Shown here in pieces: positions 55,415-64,000 of a DNA stretch of 64,000 nucleotides. Numbering within the stretch: position 1 is the stretch's first letter; each line of letters starts with the position of its first letter. A program made the translations under genes and the position numbers. The stretch lies in NCBI RefSeq assembly GCF_014656355.1, contig NZ_BNCG01000001.1:515835-579834 (forward strand), in the 5' to 3' direction. Under the pieces are notes generated by a model. The model was not told where the DNA came from. It searched no databases and was given only the letters and a program-made list of their open reading frames with translations. Source of the stretch: Camelimonas fluminis. GTDB taxonomy: Bacteria; Pseudomonadota; Alphaproteobacteria; Rhizobiales; Beijerinckiaceae.

Positions 55415-55846
55415 ATGACAGTTGCGCGCATTCTGGCCGACAAGGGCCGGAACGTCACATCGATCGAACCGGAAGCGTCCCTGCGCGACGCTGCAGATCT
55501 GATGGCCGGGCAGGGCATTGGCGCCGTGCTGGTCCTTGATGCGGCGCGCGCCCTTGTGGGCATCCTGTCCGAACGCGACGTGGTGCGGGCGATCTCCAGG
55601 CGTGGACCGGACGTGCTCCGGGACGACGTGCGGTTTCACATGACCCGCGACGTCACCAGTTGCACGACGACCGCCGCGGTCAATGAACTCATGGCCCTGA
55701 TGACGGCCAGCAAGTTCCGCCATGTGCCCGTGGTGGAGAACGGCAGGGTCCTCGGCGTCATTTCAATTGGCGACGTGGTGAAGTTCCGGCTGGCTGAAAT
55801 CGAGAGCGAACACCAGGCCCTGCGCGAGTACATCGCCACGGCGTGA
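55415..55846 (+). CDS. CBS-domain-pair protein
   Basis: A 143-residue protein consisting of two CBS motifs (ASLRDAADLMAGQGIGAVLV ... GILSERDVVRAI; AVNELMALMTASKFRHVPVV ... GVISIGDVVKFRL). Such small proteins bind adenosine nucleotides and act as energy sensors; a partner is not evident. GGAGGGAGAG supports ATG 55415. Confidence 0.93.
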   Translation: MTVARILADKGRNVTSIEPEASLRDAADLMAGQGIGAVLVLDAARALVGILSERDVVRAISRRGPDVLRDDVRFHMTRDVTSCTTTAAVNELMALMTASKFRHVPVVENGRVLGVISIGDVVKFRLAEIESEHQALREYIATA

Positions 55847-55984
55847 GGGAGCGGCGGCGCGCCAGCGGGCGGCTCGCCGCGCGTGGCTTGGGCGCGCCGG
55901 GCTTGAGCGTTTCGTGGGTTTTTGGGGCGACCGACGTCTGGCCCGGCCGCACGCCGGAACCGGTTTGCCGCCTGATGCGGCGCC

Positions 55985-57127
55985 TCAGCCGGAGATGTCC
56001 GCCAACTCCAGCATCTCTTCCAGCTCCGGCAGGCAACGCTCCGCTGCTTCGGCCCCCAGCTGCATGGCTTCCGTCGCCCGGTGGAAGTCGAAAAGGCCAA
56101 TTTGGCCAAGGCGCGGACTGACCATCAGGTTGGGCGGATCGCCGGCCAGCCGTGAGCGCGAGATGCGGTCCTGGGTGATGTTGAAGGCGTCCATCATCAC
56201 CGTGCCGATGCCAGGAGCGCCATCCGGACGGCGGGCGAAGCGACCGATGCGCCGCGCCGCGCCGAGGGCGCCGAGAATGCCGCCGTGCTTTTCGGTTGCC
56301 TCTTCCGGCGCGGCGCCGGCCACGTCTTCCTCAAGCGGTCCGTGGGAGGGAATGGTGCTGGCCCGGTTGGAGCGCAGATCGCCATTCAGGTTGATGGCCA
56401 GCACAAATTCAGCGCCAAGAGCCCTGGCCACGGTGACGGGAATCGGATTGACCAGCGCGCCGTCCATCAGCCAGCGTCCGCCAATACAGACGGGATCAAA
56501 AATGCCTGGCAGGGCGTAGGAGGCGCGCATTGCGTCCACCACCGGCCCGCGCGTCAGCCAGACCTCGTGACCGCTGCCCAGTTCCGTCGCCACGGTGGCG
56601 AAGCGGGCCGGCAGGTCTTCCATGCGCAGGCGGCCGATATCCTGCTCCAGCAACTGGCGCAACCGGTTGCCGCTGATCAGGCCGGAGCCGCCCATGGAAA
56701 AGTCCATGAGGCCCATGACGCGGCGGCGGGTGAGCGAGGTCGCAAACTCTTCCAGGATATCGAGGGAGCCGGTGGCGAAGCAGCCGCCGACCACCGCGCC
56801 AATGGAGGTGCCGACCACCACGTCGGGCGCGAAGCCGGCCTTCTCCAGTACGCGCAGGGCGCCAATATGCGCCCAGCCGCGCGCCGCGCCTCCGCCAAGC
56901 GCCAGGCCAAGCCGGGCCGGGCGTCGTGGATGGGGCGGATTGCGGGGACCGCGTCGTGGCGGCGGCGTTTGGTTGGCTTCCGGCTGTTCGGCCGGGGGCG
57001 GCGGCGTGGCGGGGGCGCTGGGCTCTACGAGAGCCTCATCCCCGGGCGAGGCGGCGGCCGTCTCCTCCTGGGCGCCGCCGGTGGCGCCGCTGCGGCGGAA
57101 ATGCATGAATGTTCTTGCATCAAACAT
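55985..57127 (-). CDS. patatin-like phospholipase (RssA type)
   Basis: A 380-residue protein with the patatin fold: glycine-rich oxyanion loop GGGAARGWAHIG (about 78-89), nucleophile Ser108 in GTSIGA and Asp222 in DGALVNPIPV, a complete catalytic dyad. It probably hydrolyses phospholipids or acyl groups at the inner membrane. A ~70-residue Pro-rich N-terminal extension precedes the domain. Start: ATG 57127 is most likely; 57151 and 57169 are possible. Confidence 0.9.
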   Translation of the reverse strand: MFDARTFMHFRRSGATGGAQEETAAASPGDEALVEPSAPATPPPPAEQPEANQTPPPRRGPRNPPHPRRPARLGLALGGGAARGWAHIGALRVLEKAGFAPDVVVGTSIGAVVGGCFATGSLDILEEFATSLTRRRVMGLMDFSMGGSGLISGNRLRQLLEQDIGRLRMEDLPARFATVATELGSGHEVWLTRGPVVDAMRASYALPGIFDPVCIGGRWLMDGALVNPIPVTVARALGAEFVLAINLNGDLRSNRASTIPSHGPLEEDVAGAAPEEATEKHGGILGALGAARRIGRFARRPDGAPGIGTVMMDAFNITQDRISRSRLAGDPPNLMVSPRLGQIGLFDFHRATEAMQLGAEAAERCLPELEEMLELADISG

Positions 57128-57576
57128 GCTGGTACCCGTTGATGACCGCATGCGGCCTGTCGACAACATATCCGAATGGGGGACGTGACGTTCCTGCGTG
57201 AACGCTCCCCCGGCTGGCCGGAGCTTCAGCCCCTCAGGTGCTGGCGGCGACGCCCGCCAATCGTCGGCCTTTTGAAGCCGGCATGGAAATCAATATGACT
57301 GACGAAATGTTACATGCGTATGGAATGCGGCGATTTCCAGTGCATGCACGCCAGAGCGCTTTCGAGCGGGGCGGACGTTGCTTTGTGTGAAGAACATACG
57401 TTAATTCAAAGTGATAGGGCGAAACAGCGCTTCCACATGAAGCAGTGCCGCGCCGGACGCGCGACCGTGGCGCGCCGGAATGGCGGCGCGTTCAAACGGG
57501 CGCGCCACGCGACGCGCGGCTGATCCGGGAGGCGGCTGTCACGAAACCCGGGCCTGCACGAAACCCGGGCCTGGCG
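57128..57576. other. intergenic region
   Basis: About 450 bases between the patatin and hisI genes, both on the minus strand. No gene seen. A short AT-rich patch lies near 57280-57320. Confidence 0.5.
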
Positions 57577-58002
57577 TTATTCCACGAACCGCAGGGTCTG
57601 GTCGGCGCGCGCGCCGTCGCCGGTTTCGACGGCCCGGTAAAAGCAACTGGTCCGGCCAGTGTGGCAGCAGCCGCCGTCGCCGCCGACCCGCACCCGGATC
57701 CACACCGCGTCCTGATCGCAGTCAACGCGCATCTCGGCGATGCGCAGCACCTGGCCGGAGGTATCGCCCTTGCGCCACAAGGTCTGACGCGACCGCGACC
57801 AGAACCAGCCTTCGCCAGTCTCGATGGTCTTCTGCAGGGCTTCGGCGTTCATGTGCGCCACCATCAGCACATCGCCCGTATCCGCATGGGTGGCGACGCA
57901 GGTGACCAGTCCATTGGCGTCGAACGCCGGCGTCAGCCGGGCGCCTTCTTCAACATCGTGGGTGGCGCCGCGCGCGGGGAACGCGCCGTGGTGGTCGCAC
58001 AT
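57577..58002 (-). CDS. hisI: phosphoribosyl-AMP cyclohydrolase
   Basis: A 141-residue single-domain HisI, opening the ring of phosphoribosyl-AMP in histidine synthesis. The metal sites are visible: DCDQD (94-98), Cys113-His114 and Cys120 (GCCHTGRTSCFYR). The HisE domain fused in enterobacteria is absent, as expected for alphaproteobacteria. GGGAG precedes ATG 58002. No other his gene is nearby; placement next to folE is conserved. Confidence 0.96.
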   Translation of the reverse strand: MCDHHGAFPARGATHDVEEGARLTPAFDANGLVTCVATHADTGDVLMVAHMNAEALQKTIETGEGWFWSRSRQTLWRKGDTSGQVLRIAEMRVDCDQDAVWIRVRVGGDGGCCHTGRTSCFYRAVETGDGARADQTLRFVE

Positions 58003-58167
58003 GGCTCTACTCCCGGTGGTGGCGGCTGTTGCGTGAGGGGCTGGCCGAAACGGAGACTCCCCGCCAGGAAGCGCCTGGTTGAAGCAGGCGCTGCTGCGGT
58101 CAGGGCAGATGGAACTGTGGGACGCCAGGCTGCTGGCGACGGATATGACGCCGCCAGTTTCCGGTCA

Positions 58168-58818
58168 TCAGGCCCCGGCGCGGACCAGGGTCATGAAGCG
58201 GGCCTGCTCGGCGGGATCCTCACGGAACACGCCGCTGAAGCGCGAGGTGATCGTCATGGAGCCCTGCTTCTGGATGCCGCGCATCGACATGCACATATGC
58301 GCCGCCTCAACCATCACCGCCGCGCCGCGCGGACGCAGGCGCGCGTCGATCGTGTCGAGGATCTGCGCCGTCATGGTTTCCTGGGTCTGCAGGCGGTTGG
58401 CGAAGATATCGACCACCCGGGCCAGCTTGGACAGGCCAACGACGCCGCCATTGGGATAATAGGCGATGTGAACCCGGCCCGTGAATGGCACCATGTGATG
58501 CTCGCAATGCGAGAAAAACTGGATGTCGCGAAGCAGGACCATGTCGTCATAGCCGCCGACTTCCGCGAAAACCCGGTCCAGCTGGGCGTCCGGATCCTGC
58601 CGGTAGCCGCCATAGAGCTCTTCATAGGCTTTCACGACCCGCCGGGGCGTGTCCACCAATCCCTCGCGATCCGGATTGTCGCCCGCCCAGGCGATGAGCG
58701 TACGCACCGCCGCCTCGGCCTCTTCCCGCGTCGGGCGCTCAGGATCGGGCCCAATAACCTGCTTGTCGGCGTTGGCCGGGGCCAACCGCGCGGACAAGGA
58801 CTTAACCACACCATCCAT
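58168..58818 (-). CDS. folE: GTP cyclohydrolase I
   Basis: A 216-residue FolE converting GTP to dihydroneopterin triphosphate, the first step of folate synthesis. Zinc ligands Cys105 and His108 (FFSHCEHHM) and Cys176 ([10 protein letters not shown]) are present; [20 protein letters not shown] is diagnostic. GGGAGG supports ATG 58818; an ATG at 58842 would add 8 residues. Same strand as hisI, which follows after 165 bases. Confidence 0.97.
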   Translation of the reverse strand: MDGVVKSLSARLAPANADKQVIGPDPERPTREEAEAAVRTLIAWAGDNPDREGLVDTPRRVVKAYEELYGGYRQDPDAQLDRVFAEVGGYDDMVLLRDIQFFSHCEHHMVPFTGRVHIAYYPNGGVVGLSKLARVVDIFANRLQTQETMTAQILDTIDARLRPRGAAVMVEAAHMCMSMRGIQKQGSMTITSRFSGVFREDPAEQARFMTLVRAGA

Positions 58819-59260
58819 GTGGGGCCTCCCGCTGTCGATCATTACATTCCACTCTTCAAGACGCCGCTGGCGCGTGAACGCAAACAGCGCGCCAGTCGTC
58901 ATGCGACCGGCCGCATGCGACGCCGTCTCAACACAAAGGCCAGTCGTCATCGCGGTGATCCGGAAGGTCGGCTCCGGCAAGCCAGCAGAGCCATGCCTGG
59001 ATCAGCCGACCCTTTCTATATAGGAGAGGAGGCCGTTGATCCTAGCCCTGAATTCCCGTTCCCCGGCGATTGTTGCATGCAGCACCATGTGGCGCCAGCG
59101 CGAGGACCAGGCCAGCGGCGGCGCGCGGGCGCCCGCGCCGGCCTTGTGGCGGGGGGCTTTGCCCATGCCGGCATTGCGCCTATGTAATGGGCTGGACGTC
59201 TCCGGTTCCCATGGAGAGCACAGGAAATGTTTCCGCAGGTTGTGTTGTTAAGGATGCGTC
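58819..59260. other. divergent intergenic region before the Fe-S scaffold gene
   Basis: About 440 bases. No convincing gene. It holds the promoters of folE and of the Fe-S scaffold gene. Confidence 0.5.
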
Positions 59261-59692
59261 ATGCTGGATGATGTGTACAACCGGCGCATCCTGACCCTGG
59301 CCGCCAATATCCCGCGCATTGGCCGGCTCCCGGCGCCAGACGGCACGGCGGAGGCGCATGCCCGCCTGTGCGGCTCGCGGGTCACCGTCGATGTTCGTGT
59401 GGCGGATGGCCGCATCGTGGACTTCGCCCACGACGTGAAAGCCTGTGCGCTGGGGCAGGCGTCCTCGGCGATCATGGCGGGCCATGTCATTGGCGCCGAT
59501 CTGGCCGAACTTGAGGAGGTGCGTGAACGCGTGTGGCGCATGCTGGACGCGGATGGCGCGCCGCCGGAGGGGAAGTGGGCCGAGTGCGCCCTGCTGGAGC
59601 CGATCCGCGCTTACCGGAACCGCCATGCCTCGACCCTGCTGACCTTTGATGCGACGCTCGCCGCCCTGAAGCAGGCGCTGGCGAAAGCCTGA
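59261..59692 (+). CDS. iron-sulfur cluster assembly scaffold protein (IscU/NifU-N type)
   Basis: A 143-residue IscU-fold protein. Three cysteines fit the cluster ligands of the family: Cys37 (RLCGSRV), Cys62 (KACALGQASSA) and Cys109 (WAECALLEPI). It probably assembles or transfers Fe-S clusters; in this bacterial group such a gene stands apart from suf genes, close to folE and yidD. AAGGA precedes ATG 59261. Confidence 0.9.
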   Translation: MLDDVYNRRILTLAANIPRIGRLPAPDGTAEAHARLCGSRVTVDVRVADGRIVDFAHDVKACALGQASSAIMAGHVIGADLAELEEVRERVWRMLDADGAPPEGKWAECALLEPIRAYRNRHASTLLTFDATLAALKQALAKA

Positions 59693-59864
59693 ACTCCGGC
59701 TTCAGGCTTCAGGATAGCGCGCGGATGATCCGTCGCCACTTGCGCGGCAGGTAGAGACGCCGGAGATGCCCGAGCCGCCGCCGCTCACGCCGAACCTGGA
59801 TGTTCCCTGCACGTTCAATGCGTTTTCTGACGGATGAGACGTCCGCCCGCAGGAGGAGCGGCAT

Positions 59865-59890
59865 GAAAAAAGGCAGCCTGTGGGCTGCCT
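59865..59890 (-). terminator. Rho-independent terminator of the MipA/OmpV gene
   Basis: aggcagcc / ggctgcct stem (59871-59878 with 59883-59890), a 4-base loop and, on the minus strand, a run of Ts (59870-59865). Confidence 0.9.
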
Positions 59891-59919
59891 CTTCTTTTGA
59901 TCCGCGCGGGCGCGCCGGT

Positions 59920-60783
59920 TCACCAGAGCGCGCGCATGTTGAACGAGTAAGCGGCGCTGACGCCGGCCGTGTACTGGTTGCGCGAGCCCACGCGCTGAAC
60001 GATCGGGCTGTCGCCGGCGTCGCTCATGAGGCGGTCATAACCGCCGAACACGGTGGTGGTCAGCTCGTCAGACCAGGTGTAGGAGGCCGAGGCGACGAAG
60101 CCCAGGGAGTTAACGCCGCCCTTGGCCTTGTAAGGCGTGACGAAGCCGGCGGTCCTGAGGGCGTCCTCGAAGCGGACGCCGAACACATTGTCGTTGTAGC
60201 GGTCGCTGCCCCACTTCAGGCGCGGACCGACCGCCAGGGTCAGCCGGTCGAAGCTCTTGACGAAGTCGAGGCCGACCGATCCGACGAAGCCGTGCACGTT
60301 GCCCACGGCGTAACGCGCCTCGATGCGGGCCCGCAGGAATTCCGTCGGCCAAAGGTCGAGGAAGACGCCAGGCTGCACCGACCAGCCAGCATCATGAATG
60401 CCCCACAGGCGACGCTCGGAGCCGGAATACCGGCCGGCGCCGTAACCCGCCACGACGCCCGCACGCAACCAGGACGTGTCGTAGAGGGCGAGGCTGGCGC
60501 TGTCGTCCGGCGAGGTGAACCGCGGCCGCTCGCCCACATGACGATAGCCAATGGAGGGGTAGCCGAAGAACGTCATGCGATCGGAGCCGGGCCAGGCCGG
60601 CGAAACGCCAATGGTGCCTTTGACCGTCACGATCCACTGGTCGGATGACACCGGCGTGTTGTTGAACATGATGTCCGAACGTTCGCCATAATTGGCGGAC
60701 TGGGCCTGAACGCCTCCGGCGAAAACGGCTGGGATCACAACAGCGGCGAGGGCGGCGGAGAATTTGGACAGGCGGCTTGGCAC
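59920..60783 (-). CDS. MipA/OmpV-family outer-membrane protein
   Basis: A 287-residue protein with a signal peptide (AxA about 25-27) and alternating aromatic beta-strands ending in a terminal Trp (SFNMRALW), the outer-membrane barrel signature. PSIGYRH, GVFLDLWPTEFLRARIEARYAVG and SLGFVASASYTW fit MipA/OmpV, which in E. coli scaffolds murein enzymes; the role here is open. The start is GTG 60783. A TATACT -10 box lies at 60824-60819 on the minus strand without a clear -35 partner. Confidence 0.88.
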   Translation of the reverse strand: MPSRLSKFSAALAAVVIPAVFAGGVQAQSANYGERSDIMFNNTPVSSDQWIVTVKGTIGVSPAWPGSDRMTFFGYPSIGYRHVGERPRFTSPDDSASLALYDTSWLRAGVVAGYGAGRYSGSERRLWGIHDAGWSVQPGVFLDLWPTEFLRARIEARYAVGNVHGFVGSVGLDFVKSFDRLTLAVGPRLKWGSDRYNDNVFGVRFEDALRTAGFVTPYKAKGGVNSLGFVASASYTWSDELTTTVFGGYDRLMSDAGDSPIVQRVGSRNQYTAGVSAAYSFNMRALW

Positions 60784-61080
60784 GGCTCTGGATGCTTTCG
60801 TTGCTGCGTTTGGCGCTCAGTATACGAAAAAGATTCTTAACAGGCCGCAAGCGCCAGCCTGAATCGGAGGTAAGGTTAACGTCAAGCTAACGGAACCGCC
60901 AGCATCCGGTCTGGGGCGGCAATGTGGCGGCATCGGGGCAAACAGACCAGGGCTGGGGATATGTCGCAGGCCGGCCGGCCGCCAGCCGGGTCCATGGCGA
61001 ACCGGTCGCATCAGGCCCCGCGCCGGCTGCGCGCGCGCATCGGGGCTGGCGTTCCGGCTTCCCGGACCTCATATCGGCGG
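60784..61080. other. divergent intergenic region, MipA/OmpV gene / yidD
   Basis: About 300 bases. It contains the probable -10 box of the MipA/OmpV gene. The yidD frame stays open upstream to 60922, so the exact start is uncertain. Confidence 0.4.
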
Positions 61081-61479
61081 ATGATGACGACGGGCCGTTC
61101 ACATCTATATTCCAGTTTCCGGCGCGTGCCTGCGTTCGCCGGCATGGCGCTGATCCGCGTTTATCAGCTGACGCTGTCGGGACTGATTGGCCGTCAGTGC
61201 CGCCATTTGCCGTCATGCTCGGCCTATACGTCAGAGAGTATCGGCCGGTTTGGCCTGTGGGCTGGCGGTTGGATGGGGCTTGCCCGCATCTGTCGTTGCC
61301 ATCCCTGGGGAACGCACGGCCTTGATTTCCCGCCTTTGCAACGACCGGCGCGCGCCCGCTGGTGGGCGCCATGGCGTTACGGCCGCTGGCGCGGCGTTCA
61401 GGATCGCGCAAGCCGGGATCGGTCGGACGCGGGGCAGGATGCGGGAGAAAGGGCGCGGCCGGATTTTCGCTGTGACTGA
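61081..61479 (+). CDS. yidD: membrane protein insertion efficiency factor YidD
   Basis: A YidD-like protein; about 132 residues from ATG 61081. The family core is clear: IRVYQLTLSGLIGRQCRHLPSCSAY with its conserved Cys pair, then GGWMGLARICRCHPWGTHG. YidD assists YidC-dependent membrane insertion. The C-terminal ~45 residues are basic and not conserved-looking. The start is uncertain (61081, 61084 or 61144). Placement before thrS is conserved in this order. Confidence 0.88.
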   Translation: MMTTGRSHLYSSFRRVPAFAGMALIRVYQLTLSGLIGRQCRHLPSCSAYTSESIGRFGLWAGGWMGLARICRCHPWGTHGLDFPPLQRPARARWWAPWRYGRWRGVQDRASRDRSDAGQDAGERARPDFRCD

Positions 61480-61746
61480 ATCGCCGCGCGCGTTCGGTGA
61501 AAGCAGCGGAATGGCCCCGGCAGATTGCCTGCCAGGCGCATGCGGAGTAAATGCTGGCGGACGTCGTGGCGCGCATGCGCGCCAGGCAGCCGCTGATTGC
61601 GGCGCGCCGTCATGACGCTGGCGGAGGGGCGCCCGCGCCCGCCCCGTCATTCACCTTTGGCAATGCCGGAGACTGCGGCCGCCGCTTTCGCCGCCATTGC
61701 GCCAACCGCTTACCTGCCCAGTTCGCAGGAGTGAGCCGAGGATACG

Positions 61747-63774
61747 ATGATCAACGTTACCTTTCCCGATGGCGCCGCGCGCCAGTTTCCTGAGGGCATT
61801 TCCGGTTTCGAGATCGCGAAGGGCATTTCCCCCTCGCTGGCGAAGCGCACCGTGGCCATGGCGCTGGACGGCGTGCTCGCCGATCTGGCCGACCCGATCA
61901 CCCGCGACGCCAGGATCGAATTCGTCAACCGGGATGATCCGCGCGCCCTGGAGCTGATCCGCCACGACGCCGCCCACGTGCTGGCGGAGGCGGTGCAGAG
62001 CCTGTGGCCGGAAACCCAGGTCACCATCGGGCCGGTCATCGAAAACGGCTTCTATTACGACTTCGCCCGTGACGAGCCGTTCAGTCTCGAGGATTTTCCG
62101 GCCATCGAAAAGAAGATGCGCGAGATCATCGCCCGCGACGCGGCGTTCACCAAGGAAGTGTGGACGCGCGAGCAGGCGAAGGCATTCTTCGCGGCGAAGG
62201 GCGAAAACTACAAGGTGGAGCTGATCGACGCCATTCCGGTGGGCGACGATCTGCGCATCTATCGCCAGGGCGAATGGCTTGACCTGTGCCGTGGCCCTCA
62301 CATGACCTCCACGGGCAAGATCGGCAACGCCTTCAAACTGATGAAGGTGGCGGGCGCTTACTGGCGCGGCGATAGCAACAATCCGATGCTGACCCGCATC
62401 TACGCCACAGCCTTCGCGAAGCAGGAAGACCTCGATCTCTACCTGAAGCAGCTTGAGGAGGCCGAGAAGCGCGACCACCGCCGCCTGGGTCGCGAGATGG
62501 ACCTGTTCCACTTCCAGGAGGAAGGGCCGGGCACCGTTTTCTGGCATCCGAAGGGCTGGACGCTGTTCCAGGGAATCATCTCTTACATGCGCCGCCGTCT
62601 TGCCGGCGACTATGACGAGGTGAACGCGCCGCAGATCCTCGACAAAAGCCTGTGGGAGACTTCCGGCCACTGGGACTGGTACCGCGAGAACATGTTCGCG
62701 GCCCAGTCGGCTGGCGACGAGGCCGAGGACAAGCGCTGGTTCGTGCTGAAGCCGATGAACTGCCCCGGGCACGTGCAGATCTTCAAGCACGGTCTGAAGT
62801 CGTATCGCGACCTGCCGCTGCGCATGGCCGAGTTCGGCGTCGTGCACCGCTATGAGGCTTCGGGCGCCATGCACGGCCTGATGCGCGTGCGCGGCTTCAC
62901 CCAGGACGATGCCCACGTGTTCTGCACCGAGGACCAGCTGGCGGAAGAGTGCCTGAAGATCAACGACCTGATCCTCTCGACCTATTCTGACTTCGGCTTC
63001 GACAAGATCGTGGTGAAGCTGTCGACCCGTCCGGAAAAGCGCGTTGGCTCCGACGCCCTGTGGGATCACGCTGAAGCGGTGATGGGCCGGGTGCTGAAGC
63101 AGATCGAGGCGCAGTCCGGCGGTCGCATCCAGACGGCGGTCAACGAGGGCGAGGGCGCGTTCTACGGGCCGAAGTTCGAGTACGTGCTGCGCGACGCCAT
63201 CGGCCGTGACTGGCAGTGCGGCACCACTCAGGTGGACTTCAACCTGCCGGAGCGTTTTGGCGCGTTCTACATCGACGCCGACGGCCAGAAGAAAACGCCG
63301 GTGATGGTCCATCGCGCCATTTGCGGCTCCATCGAGCGCTTCACCGGCATTCTGATCGAGCATTTCGCCGGCCATTTCCCGCTTTGGCTGGCGCCGGAGC
63401 AGGTCAAGGTGTTGACCATCACCCAGGACGGCGACGCCTACGCCCGCGAAGTGGCTGAAGCGGCGAAACGGGCTGGCCTGCGCGTTGGCGTCGACCTGCG
63501 CAACGAGAAGATCACCTACAAGGTTCGCGAACATTCGCTGGCCAAGGCGCCGGTATTGCTGGTGGTGGGCAAAAAGGAAGCGGCGGAGCGCACCGTGTCG
63601 ATCCGCCGGCTGGGCTCGCAGGAGCAGCGCTCCATGGGGCTGGACCAGGCGTTGGCCATGCTGCAGCTCGAAGCGCTGCCGCCGGATCAGAAGCGCTTGC
63701 GGGCGCCCGACGCCGTGGCCGATGGCGCGGCGGTGGAGCTGGATGGCAAGCGCGTGGTCGCTGGCCAGCTCTGA
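61747..63774 (+). CDS. thrS: threonyl-tRNA synthetase
   Basis: A 675-residue class II synthetase charging tRNA-Thr. It has an N-terminal TGS domain (1-62), the editing domain with [10 protein letters not shown] (about 75-84), the catalytic core with the zinc ligand Cys339 in MNCPGHV, motif 2 ([23 protein letters not shown]) and the anticodon-binding domain ([23 protein letters not shown]). A GAGGATACG leader precedes ATG 61747. Closed by a strong terminator. Confidence 0.98.
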   Translation: MINVTFPDGAARQFPEGISGFEIAKGISPSLAKRTVAMALDGVLADLADPITRDARIEFVNRDDPRALELIRHDAAHVLAEAVQSLWPETQVTIGPVIENGFYYDFARDEPFSLEDFPAIEKKMREIIARDAAFTKEVWTREQAKAFFAAKGENYKVELIDAIPVGDDLRIYRQGEWLDLCRGPHMTSTGKIGNAFKLMKVAGAYWRGDSNNPMLTRIYATAFAKQEDLDLYLKQLEEAEKRDHRRLGREMDLFHFQEEGPGTVFWHPKGWTLFQGIISYMRRRLAGDYDEVNAPQILDKSLWETSGHWDWYRENMFAAQSAGDEAEDKRWFVLKPMNCPGHVQIFKHGLKSYRDLPLRMAEFGVVHRYEASGAMHGLMRVRGFTQDDAHVFCTEDQLAEECLKINDLILSTYSDFGFDKIVVKLSTRPEKRVGSDALWDHAEAVMGRVLKQIEAQSGGRIQTAVNEGEGAFYGPKFEYVLRDAIGRDWQCGTTQVDFNLPERFGAFYIDADGQKKTPVMVHRAICGSIERFTGILIEHFAGHFPLWLAPEQVKVLTITQDGDAYAREVAEAAKRAGLRVGVDLRNEKITYKVREHSLAKAPVLLVVGKKEAAERTVSIRRLGSQEQRSMGLDQALAMLQLEALPPDQKRLRAPDAVADGAAVELDGKRVVAGQL

Positions 63775-63800
63775 GCGGCCTGGCGACGTAAGACGGGACG

Positions 63801-63837
63801 GCCCCGGAGCCAGAAGCTCCGGGGCTGTTGCTTTTTT
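63801..63837 (+). terminator. Rho-independent terminator of thrS
   Basis: A 10-bp perfect stem (63801-63810 with 63816-63825), a 5-base loop and a run of six Ts (63832-63837). Confidence 0.92.
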
Positions 63838-64000
63838 GAGTGCTGGACAGGGGGCGGTTCGCGAAAGCCTGCCCGCCCGCTGGAGTTGTGTCTCATGCAG
63901 ACCCGCTCCTGAGGCGTCAGGCCGTTTCGTTTCAGCCTGCTCCCGCCCGGGCGGACCCTCACGCCTCGCTGACGGCCGGCTGGCGGGGAGCGCGAAGCGG
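63838..64000. other. end of window, no gene seen
   Basis: The last 160 bases carry no recognisable gene; a neighbouring gene may start outside the window. Confidence 0.4.

Noticed and set aside
57445..59187. Long plus-strand frame opposite hisI and folE
   Set aside because: hisI and folE are unmistakable on the minus strand; the plus-strand product has no family features.

Overview
The window is high-GC DNA with the gene content and gene neighbourhoods of an alphaproteobacterium of the order Hyphomicrobiales (Rhizobiales). Pointers are the blocks alaC-type aminotransferase / hom / glpX / recJ, cysE with a DUF3126 gene, patatin / hisI / folE / Fe-S scaffold / yidD / thrS, a DUF2842 gene next to the haem A synthase, and a COG3672-type transglutaminase-like protein. 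The genus cannot be fixed from the sequence alone. No rRNA, tRNA, CRISPR array, transposase or phage gene was seen; this reads as ordinary chromosome.

Layout. 0.4-8.1 kb: an alpha-2-macroglobulin-like protein and penicillin-binding protein 1C (periplasmic protection and peptidoglycan synthesis). 8.6-9.2 kb: a PRC-barrel protein with a strong terminator. 9.6-15.7 kb: a minus-strand peptide-type ABC transporter operon (fused ATPase, Tat-exported binding protein, two permeases), mostly coupled by ATGA overlaps. 15.9-25.6 kb: a divergent cluster with four minus-strand glycosyltransferase genes (one fused to a polysaccharide-deacetylase-like domain) facing an 893-residue ABC-exporter-like protein whose ATPase motifs are lost, followed by a single-domain cyclic-nucleotide-binding protein. 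This is the most unusual part. 25.7-30.7 kb: DUF2842, haem A synthase, a 1.27-kb non-coding stretch with a possible small RNA and an AT-rich island, O-acetylhomoserine sulfhydrylase and a CoA-binding protein. 30.9-35.3 kb: a CLC channel/antiporter with CBS domains, a TfoX-N protein, a GNAT, an enoyl-CoA hydratase and a thioesterase.

35.7-46.4 kb is housekeeping: rplM-rpsI, argC, a lipoprotein, the AlaC-type aminotransferase, hom, glpX and recJ, interrupted by an AT-rich stretch with two uncertain small genes. 46.6-50.1 kb: a GNAT, a VOC protein, a second enoyl-CoA hydratase, cysE and DUF3126. 50.2-53.3 kb: a 16-bp tandem repeat, a membrane-bound LytTR regulator divergent from a DUF2306 membrane protein, a tiny membrane protein and a gamma-carbonic-anhydrase-like protein. 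53.3-63.8 kb: transglutaminase-like protein, rhomboid protease, CBS pair, patatin, hisI, folE, Fe-S scaffold, MipA/OmpV porin-like protein, yidD and thrS with a terminator.

Start codons were moved from the longest possible reading where a Shine-Dalgarno (SD) sequence or the family's usual N terminus argued for it; several genes use TTG or GTG. Degenerate copies of a short inverted repeat (core gagc..aattccgg / ccggaattgctc) recur in the intergenic regions.
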